Both the position numbers and the translations under genes were made by a program. A stretch of 64,000 nucleotides of DNA from Malaya genurostris. Taxonomy: Eukaryota; Arthropoda; Insecta; Diptera; Culicidae. The notes under the pieces were generated by a model. It was not told the DNA's origin and did not search any database. It saw only the letters and a list, made by a program, of their open reading frames with translations. Below, piece by piece: positions 30,906 through 42,658 of this stretch. Position 1 is the stretch's first letter; every line of letters starts with the position of its first letter. Location: positions 161,110,352 to 161,174,351 of the forward strand of contig NC_080571.1 in the NCBI RefSeq assembly GCF_030247185.1, given 5' to 3'.

Positions 30906-32056
30906 CACGCAGAAAAATTTATTTTAAATTTTAATATATTACACTTTGAATTCAAAGATATTTTATTTTGAATCAGCGCTTATTTTCATTTTCCTTTGAT
31001 TCAAATACATTTGATATTTACTTCAAAGCAAATTATTTTTATTTCTACGCACACAGAAATAAACAAAATAAACATTAAATTCAAATAAATTGTGTTTTGA
31101 ATTCAAATATATTTTATTTCCACCTGAATTTCATTTCACTTAGAATCAAATACAATTGTTATTTGATTCAAACAAAATAATTTTGTTTCTAAAATCATTT
31201 CACTTTGATTTAAATACAATTGTTATTTGATTCAAAGCAAATTAGTTTTGTTTCTAAAATCAGGCTTTCGGGCGACTGTGTGTAGATTCAATGATGTTTT
31301 TTTTAATTCAATAAATTGTTATTTGAAAAGAATTTTTGACTAATTATTGTAAATTAAATATTAATTATTGTAAATTATTTTTTTATTTATTATTGAATGC
31401 ATTTTGTGCGCTCAGTTGAGTACGGTTGCGGGATTGACTCCTCTGATTCCTTTCGTTCAATAATTTCCAAAAGCTCTAATGTGAAACCGCTGTCTGGAAT
31501 GAATACAAATGTTAGATAAGAATTCATAACCTACCTATCCTATGAAAGCACTCACTATAGTATCGCACAATTCGATCGATTTCAATCTTAGCCAAAGTTG
31601 TGTTAAATTTCATAAAATCAGCCAGTACAAACGTTTGATTCAATGAAAATGTTTTAGAATCAATAATCTCTGGCATTTGATTCAAGGACGAAAAGTTTCA
31701 TTCCAAGAATTTGAATCTAAGACTAAGTACATTTAATTCAATTAAACTCAAGCGTCAACATATTATCTTATTCGAATCTATTCAACGACATATTTGATTC
31801 AAATACATTTAATGTACTGTAACAAGCATTTGAATCAAATACATTTTTGATTTGTTTCAATAAAATTTGGAAATTTGAATCCATATCTCAATATATTTGA
31901 ATCTAATATACTTTGCCACACTAAATTTGATTCAAAAAGTGTTTTATTAGATTTAAATTTCAGTTCAAAAATTGTTTTATTTGATTCAAAAAATTGTTTG
32001 AAGTTGACTTAAAGACTCAATATATTAGAATCTAATGTGTTCTATTTCCCTGCGTG
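30906..32056. mobile_element. TIR element V, clean insertion in U
   Basis: 1151 bp, CACGCAGAAAAATTT at the left and TTTCCCTGCGTG at the right, with a TA duplication (30904-30905, 32057-32058); the empty site is seen in units 1 and 3. Both subterminal regions are packed with TTTGAATC/GATTCAAA motifs. No transposase. The unique middle (about 31390-31640) has gene-like signals on the minus strand. Confidence 0.82.
31396..31640 (-). CDS. Two-exon ORF-like segment in element V
   Basis: On the minus strand an open stretch near 31640-31555 reads FVLADFMKFNTTLAKI, then EIDRIVRYYS. A possible intron ends in CATTCCAG near 31498, and a second open stretch reads SGFTLELLEIIERKESEESI to a TAA near 31396. 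The donor is not clear (GTGAGT overlaps the coding end), so the phase is not proven. No family is recognised. It fits the pattern of S and R, where small spliced ORFs sit between motif-rich ends. Confidence 0.3.
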
Positions 32057-32288
32057 TACAGATTTTTTATTCAGAGTAAGACAAATTTCCTATGAAAAAA
32101 TCTGGCATCTCTGCTGCAGACAGAGTTGGCGCGAGAAGTTGTTCCGAGCTTGTGACATTAGCACACCTAAAGCGGGAATTATATTAGCATCCAATCATTC
32201 AGAACCTACCAGACTCGAGGAATTCGCTCACCTTTCACTCTCCCTTTGATTTGCTATTGCCCCGTTTACTCTTCTGCTTGCTGCCAGT

Positions 32289-32502
32289 ATGATGGTGCCA
32301 GTGTACTGCCCTCTTAAGGTAGCGCTTCGCCGTAGTCAGGTCGAAGCAAGACAACTCACTGCTTCCTTTTGCTTTGCCGCCGAAATTTCACCTTAAATTG
32401 CAAATTTCTAAAATACTAACCCGATTCACGAAAAATCAAAAACATACGATTGTAGGTAAATGATTTTACTATGCATTTGGTAAAAAATATCAGTTAGAAA
32501 GC
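32289..32502 (-). repeat. Foldback fragment and inverted U fragment, start of unit 3
   Basis: After about 25 bp of the foldback block, bases 32313-32502 are U sequence in reverse orientation (reverse complement of 36520-36835 with a deletion). The D block is missing from this unit. This marks a local inversion or template switch. Confidence 0.65.
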
Positions 32503-32919
32503 TGCCCTTCTAGGAAAAAAAACGTTCAACGGTTGTCCTTCGTTGGTCTAATACTTTGGATCATTGGACCACAGTTGAACGTTTTTTTCCTAAGAGGGCA
32601 GTACACTGACACCAGCATGCTGGCAGCCAGCAGAAGTGTAAACGGGGCATTAGGACAAATTTCGGACCAGCTCGTGATTGGTTGAAACTGACATAAGCAA
32701 GTACAAGTTGTTGAAATCAAGATTACTGCAGGGTGGTAGAAAAAGTGTTGTCAGTATCGTCGGTAACAATGTAGCAAGTGGAATGAGAAGAGAAATATTT
32801 TTCTGGAAAAAGAAGCCAGTTGTCTGGTCCTGTCCTAGGTAAGGAAGGGCGATCTATGTTAGTTTCGCCCTTCTTTGAAAACCAGCTGAAGTCAGAAACA
32901 GATTTTTCCATTAATAGTA
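32503..32919. repeat. Partial FB and shortened spacer of unit 3
   Basis: FB right half (32503-32775) is followed directly by spacer sequence that corresponds to 2757-2896; about 510 bp present in units 1 and 2 are deleted. No gene. Confidence 0.6.
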
Positions 32920-34305
32920 CACTCAAAAAATAAATCACATTAGTTTTATGGGATTACTCACGTAAATGCAGTGCTTCATTTATATTTGATATTCTACGTG
33001 ATGTCTATGAATAACATCCGGAAACCAAGTACAAGCTATGTGATTTTCACATAATCTTCAAATGGAGAGTCCCATGATCGAAGTTTAAGTGAATTTGCTC
33101 TATGAAAATTTCAAATCTCAAAATGGCTGACATGTTGGTGGCAGGCTTGAACATAATGCATTCGTTATTGGAAGTTTTTAAAGGTAAGTAAAGTTTCAAA
33201 ACAGCCCAGACCTGGAAGGATTTATAGTGTCAGTAGGATCCATAGTACTAGCCATGCAATGATTATGTACAATAAGAATCGGCTGCGAAGTCTGTTGAAA
33301 CAGAAAGGCCAAATTCCACGAAACGAATGTAATGCCCGGACTTTGCTTCTACAGTTTCAAAACTAGTGTAGTACTCAATATACAATTTTGCGTTTAGTTT
33401 TAGTAGAATGCGATATTGGCTTGTTCGAGCTCTTGATCTCCGGAAGTATTTAGAACCAACAGCATACGAAAATATTTTCGATCTTATAATTTCCGGGAGA
33501 AAACAAAATGTATATAAATAATTCAAGTTTGAAGTAAGAATTTTTGATTAATTGATTTATATTTTCAGAAATCATAAATAGAAAAACTTCTGTCGGTACC
33601 GCCGACTCTATTGTTTACAAAGGAATTAACTACAAAATAGGACAGTTTGTCATAATTTTTTTATCGGATCAAGCTGTACTCTATGAAATCAGAGATTTTA
33701 TCGTTAGATGAAATATTTCACTTGATTTTGCAATTATGGGTAGTCATTGGTCAAAATGAGCACTATGTCGCGTTTGAAACATCAGGTTCATTATTACTGG
33801 TATTGATTATTTTAATCGACGACCAACAATAGTTTTAAATGTAGATAATAAGTTTATACTTAGAGTTAAGTATAAGTTTAATTTCATTGAGTTACTATTC
33901 GTTAAGTTTGATGATGTAACCATTAATATGTAAATAGATGTAAAATAACAAGCGATCCGTTAGAAATGCATTCTGCAAATAAATGCCTTTTTAATGTTAG
34001 TTTTAACTAAGTTTTATATACTATACAATCATGTACCATTTCATGTAATTATTATGTGATTTTCCTATGCTCAATAAAGATGTTTAAGTCATGTAACTAT
34101 TACGTGAATTTCTGTTAAAACATATGAAAATCACGTTGTATCCAACGGACAAGTGATATATTATTTACCTATTGAATAAGATGCATGATATATGAACAAT
34201 CCGATACAATTCATTTATCTACCCCATAGAATTTATGTGAAAAGTTGGGTGGATGAGATTCATGTATGTTTTCAAGTAGAATTAACGTGATTTTTTTTTT
34301 GAGTG
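32920..34305 (+). mobile_element. TIR element S of unit 3
   Basis: Full-length copy of 1386 bp with TA flanks (32918-32919, 34306-34307). The MADMLVAG exon is at about 33124. Exon 2 is open to FLSDQAVLYE, then frameshifted by one base (GAAATCAGAG for GAACCAGAG). Confidence 0.75.
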
Positions 34306-34552
34306 TATAACTCTGCGTGTAAACAGAGTTGCCAGGATATTTTTTCAAAAACCTACCAATACTCAAACATTTATCTGGGTTTGTCTGGGTTTCAGGAATT
34401 GACATATTGTCGCAAAACTGAAATGTAGAGGCGCTGCTTGTTAAGAGATGATAGTTTCAGCAATAGCTGTCAAATCGTTAGGAAAATTTCTAATTACTTC
34501 ATCTTTTCTACAATTTCTTATGAATACGGGCAATTTCATTTGAAAAATCATA

Positions 34553-36293
34553 CACTCAAATAAAAACACGCTTAAAAATAGTTACTCAAAAATGAGTAAG
34601 ATCTCACTCATCTACAGAAAAAGTGGAACAACTCTAATTTAGAGTAACTCCGAAGTTACTCAAATTTGAGTTCTTCCACTGGAAACGATATTTGGGTAAA
34701 ATCTACTTATTTACTGAGTAATACTTTATTTGTACATGTACCAAAAATAGAGTAACTATCACTCAAATTTTGAGTGAAATTTTATTTCACATTAACATAC
34801 ATGTCAGTTATGCTCAGGCACCAATCATACACTTATTCCTCAGAAATGACATTTGAGCATATTCGGTTTCATTCTACAGCACAACACGGAGTTTATCATT
34901 CCGGTTTTTGCAGACACAACACCGTTTGTGTTGAGCGACTCACCCTCGAAATACGCGATCTCACTAACAAAATATACAACCTGTTGTTACAAATGGTTAT
35001 TACAACTTTTCGACTGATCTTGCAAATTCTAACAAAAAAAAACGAGTTAATGCGTTAAACTCAAATTTAAAGTAGGAGTTACTCAATATCATTCATGATA
35101 ACTACTCAATTTTTGACGTTTCCATGTATCATTTGAAAATGAGTAACTAGTACTCAAACTTTGAGTAACTTTTTCGAAGCGTGTAGAATGGTTTCAAATG
35201 CAGAGACGCCAGGTCTGCAGATTTGTCTGTAAATCTGCAGATTTGAGTATAGTGCTGCAGACATTTTTTGTTGTGCAGACTTTTGCAGACTTTTGAAATT
35301 CTCGCAGACTTTTGCAGACTTTTGAAATTCTCGCAGACTTTCGTCTATATTAACAGACTTTTGAAATTTCCGCGACCGTTTTTTTTTGCTCGTCAAGTCA
35401 GTTTTGCGTGTCATACTTTATAGAGAAATTGCTGCCAGCAAGACATCTTGTGACTGCAGAATTTTTTTCAGATTTACAGACCCTATCTTCAGATATTTTA
35501 AATTTTTACCTGGCATCTCTGTTCAAATGTCAAATTGAATATTTTACGTGACGAAAATGAATGTTATACGAACATCCCCTAAAATGAATAGAGTCATCAC
35601 ATAAGGTTTACGTGAATTGACCAAACGTCAAACAATCTACGTGAATTTCCAGTGTAAAAAACTCGATTTTGAAAATGGCGAGCAGTGGCCCTCGAAGTGT
35701 AAGTAGTGTAAATATTTGCGAGTTATTTAATTACAATTTTTTACTCCATCGACCGGACCATTCCAGTATGAAAGTTTCCATGTGTTTAACTGGACCGAGT
35801 GCCTGCGTGAGTCCGGAAGTTTACCCGCTCCTGCCGAATGCTTCAAACAGGCCGTCGGTATGAATCTAGAGACACTGGAACCATGTAATGCGACTTCAAC
35901 CTGCATCGGTAGTGTTGTGGGAGTTCTTGGATCTTGACTGCGGCTTCGGTTGGATGGCAGTGACAACATAAACGATTTCTGGAGGCTTGTCGATTTGAGA
36001 TACCACGTTATTAGTTGCTTTTTAAGCCATTATAATTGTATGACAATTTTTTGATATAAATGTTTTATATTTCATGGCATTTTTCATTTCATAGATTTAT
36101 ATCAAGATCTGGCATCTCCCTTTCGACTTCAACCAATATATAAAATAGTAATTTTCTGGTATCTAAATTTGATACGAACTTATAGATGAATGTGAAATGA
36201 ACAGTACATTGCATTTTACCTATGAAACACGTATCTTTTACTGGATTATGTATAAAACAGCTTTTAAATGCCAGTCCATTAAAACCTACGTGA
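34553..36293 (+). mobile_element. R/T compound of unit 3, with hAT MITE
   Basis: It starts after TA (34551-34552). T has a deletion near 34790 but keeps the 82-codon ORF (34801 onward). The junction to R lies near 35185, and a 321-bp hAT MITE interrupts R at 35201. The MBT ORF starts at 35675 with GTAAGT and has the shared TGA near 35935. R ends at the U junction near 36293. Confidence 0.7.
35201..35521. mobile_element. hAT MITE in R
   Basis: The termini are CAGAGACGCCAGGT and ACCTGGCATCTCTG (inverted, one mismatch), with an 8-bp duplication TTCAAATG (35193-35200, 35522-35529). Inside is a short tandem of GCAGACTTTTG units (about 35275-35360). No transposase. Confidence 0.85.
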
Positions 36294-37725
36294 AATGATG
36301 AGTAGAAAATGTAAGTAAGTGTTACTACTTTGTAAAATAATGTCTATTCATGTTTCAGTAGAACCAGAAATCAGTAATGATTTTCATCGCTACTAGCTTT
36401 GACGCTTTGTTGAAAACGTAGCACATCCCTACATATGCGAGTTGTTTATAGCGAGAAAAGGAAAAAAGAAAACCAAATTTTTACAAAACTCGCACGAAAT
36501 CTCGCGAAAGAAAAGCTTTCTAACTGATATTTTTCGCCAAATGCATAGTAAAATCATTTACCTACAATCGTATGTTTTTGATTTTTCGTGAATTGGGTTA
36601 GTATTTTAGAAATTTGCAATTTAGGGTGAAATTTCGGCGACAAAGCAAGAGGAAGCAGTGGTATTTTTCGCCAAATGCATAGTAAAATCATTTACCTACA
36701 ATCGTATGTTTTTGATTTTTCGTGAATTGGGTTAGTATTTTAGAAATTTGCAATTTAGGGTGAAATTTCGGCGACAAAGCAAGAGGAAGCAGTGAGTTGT
36801 CTTGCTTCGACCTGACCACGGCGAAGCGCTACCTTAATACGGATTTCAAAAGAGGCTTAAAAGCTTTTTCGTATGAGTAAACTATTAGTATTAGTGACAA
36901 GAAGCAGTCTCGGCATAAAATGCCTTTTGCGGAATTTGATCTTTCTGTTCTTACAGACAGATGGGAAGAATTATTGCTCATCGAATATACAATTCTACAG
37001 CCATCATGTTTATTTTATTGTCGATATTTAATTTTATTAGTGGATGCAGATAATACAGATTTTTTATTCAGAGTAAGACGAATTTCCTATGAAAAAATCT
37101 GGCATCTCTGCTGCAGACAGAGTGGGCGCGAGAAGTTGTTCCGAGCTGGTGACATATGCACACCTAAAGCGAGAATTATATTAGCGGCCCTTACACGATC
37201 ATTAAAAGTGTCATTACTAAAAAGTAATGGCACTTTTAATGATCGTGTAAGGTCTACGAGTTCAGTAATGATGGAATTGCGGATTTTCCATCATTACCAA
37301 CATTATTTCTTCTTCTTATTTTTTTTGTGGAAGTGCTAAATACTTTTAGAACTATACGCGAAAAAATGACAAAGTGTAGATTTAAATTGTTATTATTTCA
37401 TTACCCTTAACGTTTCAATGGCAAATAAATTTATTTTCAGCTAAACGAAAATAAAAATATTGCTATTTCTATTGCTGGAGTAGTTACAAATACTCATCAT
37501 TAATAATGAACGTGTAATGCTAAAAAGTAATGATGTACAGTAATGCAGTAATGACGAGCGTTTGAGCAGAAGTGTCATTACTTAGTAATGACACTTTTAA
37601 TGATCGTGTAAGGGCCACTATTAGCATCAAATCATTCAGAACCTACCAGACTCGAGAAATTCGCTCACTTTTCACTCTCCCTTTGATTTGCTATTGCCCC
37701 GTTTACTCTTCTGCTTGCTGCCAGT
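36294..37725 (+). repeat. U block of unit 3, with tandem duplication and MITE
   Basis: Bases 36528-36661 are repeated at 36662-36795 (period 134). The U ORF start codon is lost (ACG for ATG near 36818) and a TAA lies near 36878, but downstream the frame is open from 36920 through VDADNTDFLFRVRRISYEK to the MITE at 37186. U resumes after 37616. Confidence 0.5.
37186..37616. mobile_element. Hairpin-ended MITE in U
   Basis: 431 bp with termini GGCCCTTACACGATCATT and its inverted copy. Each end is itself a palindrome: 37188-37250 folds into a near-perfect stem of about 30 bp, and 37572-37596 likewise. TATTAGC flanks both sides (37179-37185, 37619-37625) with two extra bases on the right. The superfamily is unclear; the duplication length suggests a 7-9 bp target. 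Confidence 0.72.
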
Positions 37726-38375
37726 ATGATGGTGCCAGTGTACTGCCCTCTTAATAAAAAACGTTCAACTGTGGACCAAAGAAAGACCACTGTTGAAGGT
37801 TTTTTTTCTAAGAGTGCAGTACACTGTCACCAGCATGCTGGCAACCAGCAATAGTGTGAACACTACATGTAAGTCAATTTCCCGCACCAAGTTCGGTTCA
37901 ACTTACGGCCACCAGACTGTGTCTGCAGGCTAAATAACCAGATCTTTTGCCAGATTAAACCAATATCAGATTATACATATTTGACTGGATTTTAACACCA
38001 GATTTGTACGCTTTTTGCCTTTAGAATTTAAGTGGTGAAACCTTATTATTTGCTCTGGAACATAAAGCCCAGTAAAAATTTCCTTGTACTACTCTGAAAC
38101 TTTGCATAAAAAAAACATGCAAAGTTTCAGAGTTAAGCGGTTTTCCTTCTGCGTTTTTTGTATGCGTGGGATCTTGACACCCTGATATTTCGCATAAAAA
38201 AAATCGCATAAAAAAGCCACATAAAAAAGATCACATTAAAAAAAACCTTAGCGTATAAAGGGTGAAACAGTCATTCATAAGCCATTTGTTTACGTAAGTT
38301 TCGCCTTTCGTGTTCCATGCCAACAAACAATTGTAAGGAACTAGGACAGGACCTGATAATTGTTAATCTACTTTT
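37726..38375. repeat. Foldback and D blocks, start of unit 4
   Basis: Repeats 171-824 with a deletion in the foldback loop and one extra GCATAAAAAA-type unit near 38180-38250. No gene. Confidence 0.6.
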
Positions 38376-39101
38376 ATGCCTCGTTTACACTTCCGCTGGC
38401 TGCCAGCATGCTGGTGTCAATGTACTGCCCTCCTAGGAAAAAAACGTTCAACGGTGGTCCTTCGTTGGTCTAATACTTTGGATCATTGGACCACAGTTGA
38501 ACGTTTTTTTCCTAAGAGGGCAGTACACCGACACCAGCATGCTGGCAGCCAGCAGAAGTGTAAACGGGGCATTAGGACCAATTTCGGACCAGCTCGTGAT
38601 TGGAGCAAGTACAAGTTGTTGAAATCAAGATTACTGCAGGGTGGTAGAAAAAGTGTTGTCAGTATCGTCGGTAACAATGTAGCTTGATATTTGATATTTT
38701 ATTTTTCGGGTCATCTTCAAAATTATTGATTTCAATAGGATTTAAGTTCAATTTGTTTTTAAATTCTGTCAATGCGGAAAGTATACGAGTACATTTAACA
38801 ATCACTGGATGATACAAAGAGAAAGCCTGAAATCACGAAGTGTGATATGGACGAGAATATTGATTATGTTGGTTGAGAATAGCATCCAATCTTTGGATAC
38901 TTCTGTATGTTATTATTTTTCTCAAATAGAATATGTTGAATACTTTAGTTAATAAAGCTGCTAAAATTAATTATTCAAAATTGAGTGTTTTAGAAAAATT
39001 TTATTAAGCTGTTTCAACTCTCCTAGGTAAGGAAGGACGATCTATGTTACCCTTCTTTGAAAACCAGCTGAAGTCAGAAACAGATTTTTCCATTAATAGT
39101 A
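38376..39101. repeat. FB (left arm shortened) and spacer of unit 4
   Basis: The palindrome TTTACACTTCCGCTGG... to its reverse complement spans 38376-38570, then FB right flank to 38739 and spacer with a deletion relative to unit 1 (about 240 bp after 39018). No gene. Confidence 0.55.
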
Positions 39102-40063
39102 CACTCAAAAAATAAATCACATTAGTTTTATAGGATTACTCACGTAAATGCAGTGCTTCATTTATATTTGATATTCTACGTGATGTCTATGAATAACATC
39201 TGGAAACCCAGTACAAGCTATGTGATTTTCACATAATCTTCAAATGGAGAGTCCCATGATCGAAGTTTAAGTGAATTTGCTCTATGAAAATTTCAAATCT
39301 CAAAATGGCTGACATGTTAGTGGCAGGCTTGAACATAATGCATTCGTTATTGGAAGTTTTTAAAGGTAAGTAAAGTTTCAAAACAGCCCTGACCTGGAAG
39401 GATTCTTAGTGTCAGTAGGATCGATAGTACTAGCCATGCAATGATTATGTACAATAAGAATCGGCTGCGAAGTCTGTTGAAACAGAAAGGCCAAATTCCA
39501 CGAAACGAATGTAATGCCCGGACTTTGCTTCTACAGTTTCAAAACTAGTGTAGTACTCAATATACAATTTTGCGTTTAGTTTTAGTAGAATGCGATATTG
39601 ACTTGTTCGAGCTCTTGATCTCCGGAAGTATTTAGAACCAACAGCATACGAAAATATTTTCGATCTTATAATTTCCGGGAGAAAACAAAATGTAATTCAA
39701 GTTTGAAGTAAGAATTTTTGATTAATTGATTTATATTTTCAGAAATCATAAATAGAAAAACTTCTGTCGGTACCGCCGACTCTATTGTTTACAAAGGAAT
39801 TAACTACAAAGTAGGACAATTTGTCATAATTTTTTTATCGGATCAAGCTGTACTCTATGAAATAAGAGATTTTATCGTTAGATGAAATATTTCACTTGAT
39901 TTTGCAATTATGGGTAGTCATTGGTCGAAATGAGCACTATGTCGCGTTTGAAACATCAGGTTCATTATTACTGGTATTGATTATTTTAATCGACGACCAA
40001 CAATAGTTTATATTTAGAGTTAAGTATAAGTTCAATTTCATTGAGTTACTATTCGTTAAGGTT
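39102..40063 (+). mobile_element. TIR element S of unit 4, left part
   Basis: It starts CACTCAAAAAATAAATCAC after TA and contains the MADMLVAG exon near 39306 and exon 2 near 39742. W interrupts it at 40064; it resumes at 50418 and ends at 50813. Confidence 0.72.
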
Positions 40064-40372
40064 CACTGAGCTAAATTTTCTTTTTCACATTATATGATAT
40101 TCTAATGATTTTGCACTATTAGCATTTCCAATCATTTTTTTTTTTTTTTTAAATAACTATTTATTGGAATATGAGTTAAAATTAGATTATTAAGATTTAA
40201 ATTGGGTGTTCAGCCACAAGTGGTGACTTTTCAGCCCTATTATATATATGATTTGGTTGATACCATGAGGACATTATTTGCTTCCGCAATTCTGAGATTT
40301 TTGTGTAGGGAAAATTCTAAACCTACTTGTATTGTGTAATGGGGAAAAGGAACTTATATACTAACTTACTAA

Positions 40373-42388
40373 CTAATACAGAGGGCGAATCGATTCAATT
40401 GAAGATTGCATCGATTTTTGTCGGAATTTGCTTATAATATTATGTGACATTACATCTAATGGTTCTATATTTGTGAGTCTGTGTAACTCATTTGTACTAA
40501 ACCAGGGAGGACGCTTCAGAATCATTTTCAGAATTTTATTCTGAATTCTTTGAAGCGTTTTCTTCCTGGTGGAACAACAGCTTGACCAAATTGGTACCGC
40601 ATAAAGCATGGCTGGTCTGAAAATTTGTTTATAAATTAACAATTTGTTTTTTAGACAGAGCTTAGAATTTCTGTTTATAAGAGAATATAAACATTTAATA
40701 TATTTATTACACTTTGCCTGGATTCCTTCAATGTGATCCTTGAAAGTGAGTTTTTTGTCATACGTTAAACCTAAGTATTTAGCTTGATCAGACCATGTCA
40801 ATTCCAAGCCATTCAATTTGAGAATGTGATTATTGTTTGGTTTAAGAAAAGAAGCTCTTGGCTTGTGAGGAAAGATAATTAATTGCGTTTTTGCTGCATT
40901 TGGTTTAATTTTCCATTTTGACAGATAATCACTGAAAATATTTAAACTTCTTTGTAGGCGACTGCAGATCACTCTTAGATTTCTACCTGTGGCTAACAGA
41001 CTTGTGTCGTCACAGAATAGCGATTTCTGACAACCAACGGGTAGATTTGGAAGATCAGAAGTGAAAATATTATACAAGATTGGAGCTACACTCGAACCCT
41101 GCGGAACACCGGCTCGTACGGGTAGCAATTCAGATTTACAATTCTGATAGCTAACCTGAAGAGTACGATCAGTTAAATAATTTTGAATCATTTTGATCAA
41201 ATAAATAGGAAACTGGAAATCAGACATTTTTGCTATTAAACCTTTGTGCCAAACACTGTCGAATGCTTTTTCTATGTCTAGAAGAGCAACTCCAGTGGAT
41301 AACCCAGAAGATTTATTTGATTTTATCATGTTCGTTACTCTGACAAGTTGATGAGTAGTTGAATGTTCATGACGAAATCCAAACTGTTCTGGTAAAAAAA
41401 TTGAATTCTCATTTATATGAGTCATCATTCTCAACAAGATAATTTTTTCAAAAAGTTTACTGATAGAAGAAAGTAAACTAATTGGGCGATAACTTGATGT
41501 TTCTGCTGGGTTTTTATCAGGTTTTAGGATAGGAATTACTTTAGCGTTTTTCCATCTTTTTGGGAAGTAAGCTAATGAAAAACACTTGTTGAAAATTTTA
41601 ACCAGGAGTCTCAAGGCAACATCGGGAAGATTTTTAATAAGAATATTAAAAATTCCATCATTACCAGGAGCCTTCATGTTTTTGAGTTTCCTAATAATTG
41701 ATTTAATTTCATCAAAATTCGTCTCAATAATGTCATCGTGTGATAACACTTGGGTTGAAATATGATCATATTTCAGTGAGACTTCATTTTCAATAGGACT
41801 CACAACGTTTAAATTAAAATTGTGGATACTCTCGAACTGCTGAGCAAGTTTTTGAGCTTTTTCGCCATTTGTAAGAAGTATTTGATTTCCTTCCTTGAGA
41901 GCAGGAATTGGTTTCTGAGGTTTCTTAAGAACCTTAGAAAGTTTCCAGAAAGGTTTAGAATATGGTTTAATTTGTTCAACTTCTTTAGCGAAATTTTCAT
42001 TTCGCAAAAGAGTAAATCTATGTTTAATTTCTTTTTGTAAATCCTTAACTATGTTTTTCATAGCAGGATCACGAGAACGTTGATATTGTCGTCGACGAAC
42101 ATTCTTCAACCGAATGAGCAGTTGAAGATTGTCATCGATGATAGGAGAATTTAATTTAGTTTGAGCTTTGGGAACTGAAAGATTTCTAGCTTCGATAATA
42201 TAATGATTCAAATTATCAATTGCTGTGTCGATGTCCGCAGAATTTTCTAAAATAGTTTCATGATCCACATGATTTTCAATGTGAGATCTGTAATCCAACC
42301 AATTAGCTCTATGATAGTTGAAAATAGAACTAATTGGATTAATTATAGCTTCGTTGGAAAGTCTGAATGTTACAGGAAGATGGTCTGA
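40373..42388 (-). pseudogene. Jockey-type LINE ORF2, end of endonuclease and reverse transcriptase
   Basis: The frame begins just after the MITE with SDHLPVTFRLS, the last endonuclease motif, and runs to a stop at 40373. RT landmarks: LKNMKAPGNDGIFN, YRPISLLSSISKLFEKI, LLDIEKAFDSVW, GVPQGSSVAPILYNIF and the catalytic SLFCDDTSLL near 41020. The C-terminal region (RPAMLYAVPIWSSC... LQRIQNKILK) is typical, with no RNase H after it. The frame is open from the MITE to the end, so the breaks upstream came late. Confidence 0.85.
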
Positions 42389-42395
42389 GTCAAAG

Positions 42396-42658
42396 CAAAG
42401 ACACCATATCAACAAGATAGCCAGCTCTCACATTTCCCGAACAAATCTTTGGCAACATCATTTTTTGCTAGCATGGCGCCCTCAGACGAGATCGCATCGA
42501 ATCTAGTACATAGAAGTAGGGGAAAGAAATGTCAAATTCGTGCGCGCCAAAATAGCAGCACTGCGCACCCATACAATTGACATAATATATTGAATGTGAT
42601 GCCGTGCGATGGCGTTGGTGAACTGAAGATTGATTTCGCTCCAAGCTGACAGGGTCTG
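42396..42658. mobile_element. MITE-like 263-bp insertion in LINE ORF2
   Basis: It separates the codons for HADFD and SDHLP, which are contiguous in the intact protein. GTCAAAG is repeated on both sides (42389-42395, 42659-42665). The ends CAAAGACACC and GGGTCTG are only weakly inverted. A small hAT- or P-like non-autonomous element is possible. Confidence 0.6.

Larger units (their letters stand above)
30288..32288 (+). repeat. U block of unit 2, interrupted by element V
   Basis: A GTTTCAG acceptor-like site lies near 30347. The ATG of the U ORF is at 30668 (MAKRYLNKDFKRG), and the frame is open until V enters at 30906; U continues at 32057. The U ORF here reads LILLVDADNT before V, where unit 1 has a stop. 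Right part: GCACACCTAAAGCGGG to the next foldback block. Confidence 0.5.

Noticed and set aside
33263..33526. 87-codon minus-strand frame in element S (YIRFVEFGLSVSTDFAADSY)
   Set aside because: It looks protein-like but lies antisense to the S intron, and in other S copies it is interrupted. The phase-matched plus-strand structure is better supported.
37186..37616. PIF/Harbinger assignment for the GGCCCTTACACG element
   Set aside because: The end sequence is reminiscent, but the flanking repeat is about 7 bp rather than a 3-bp TWA duplication.
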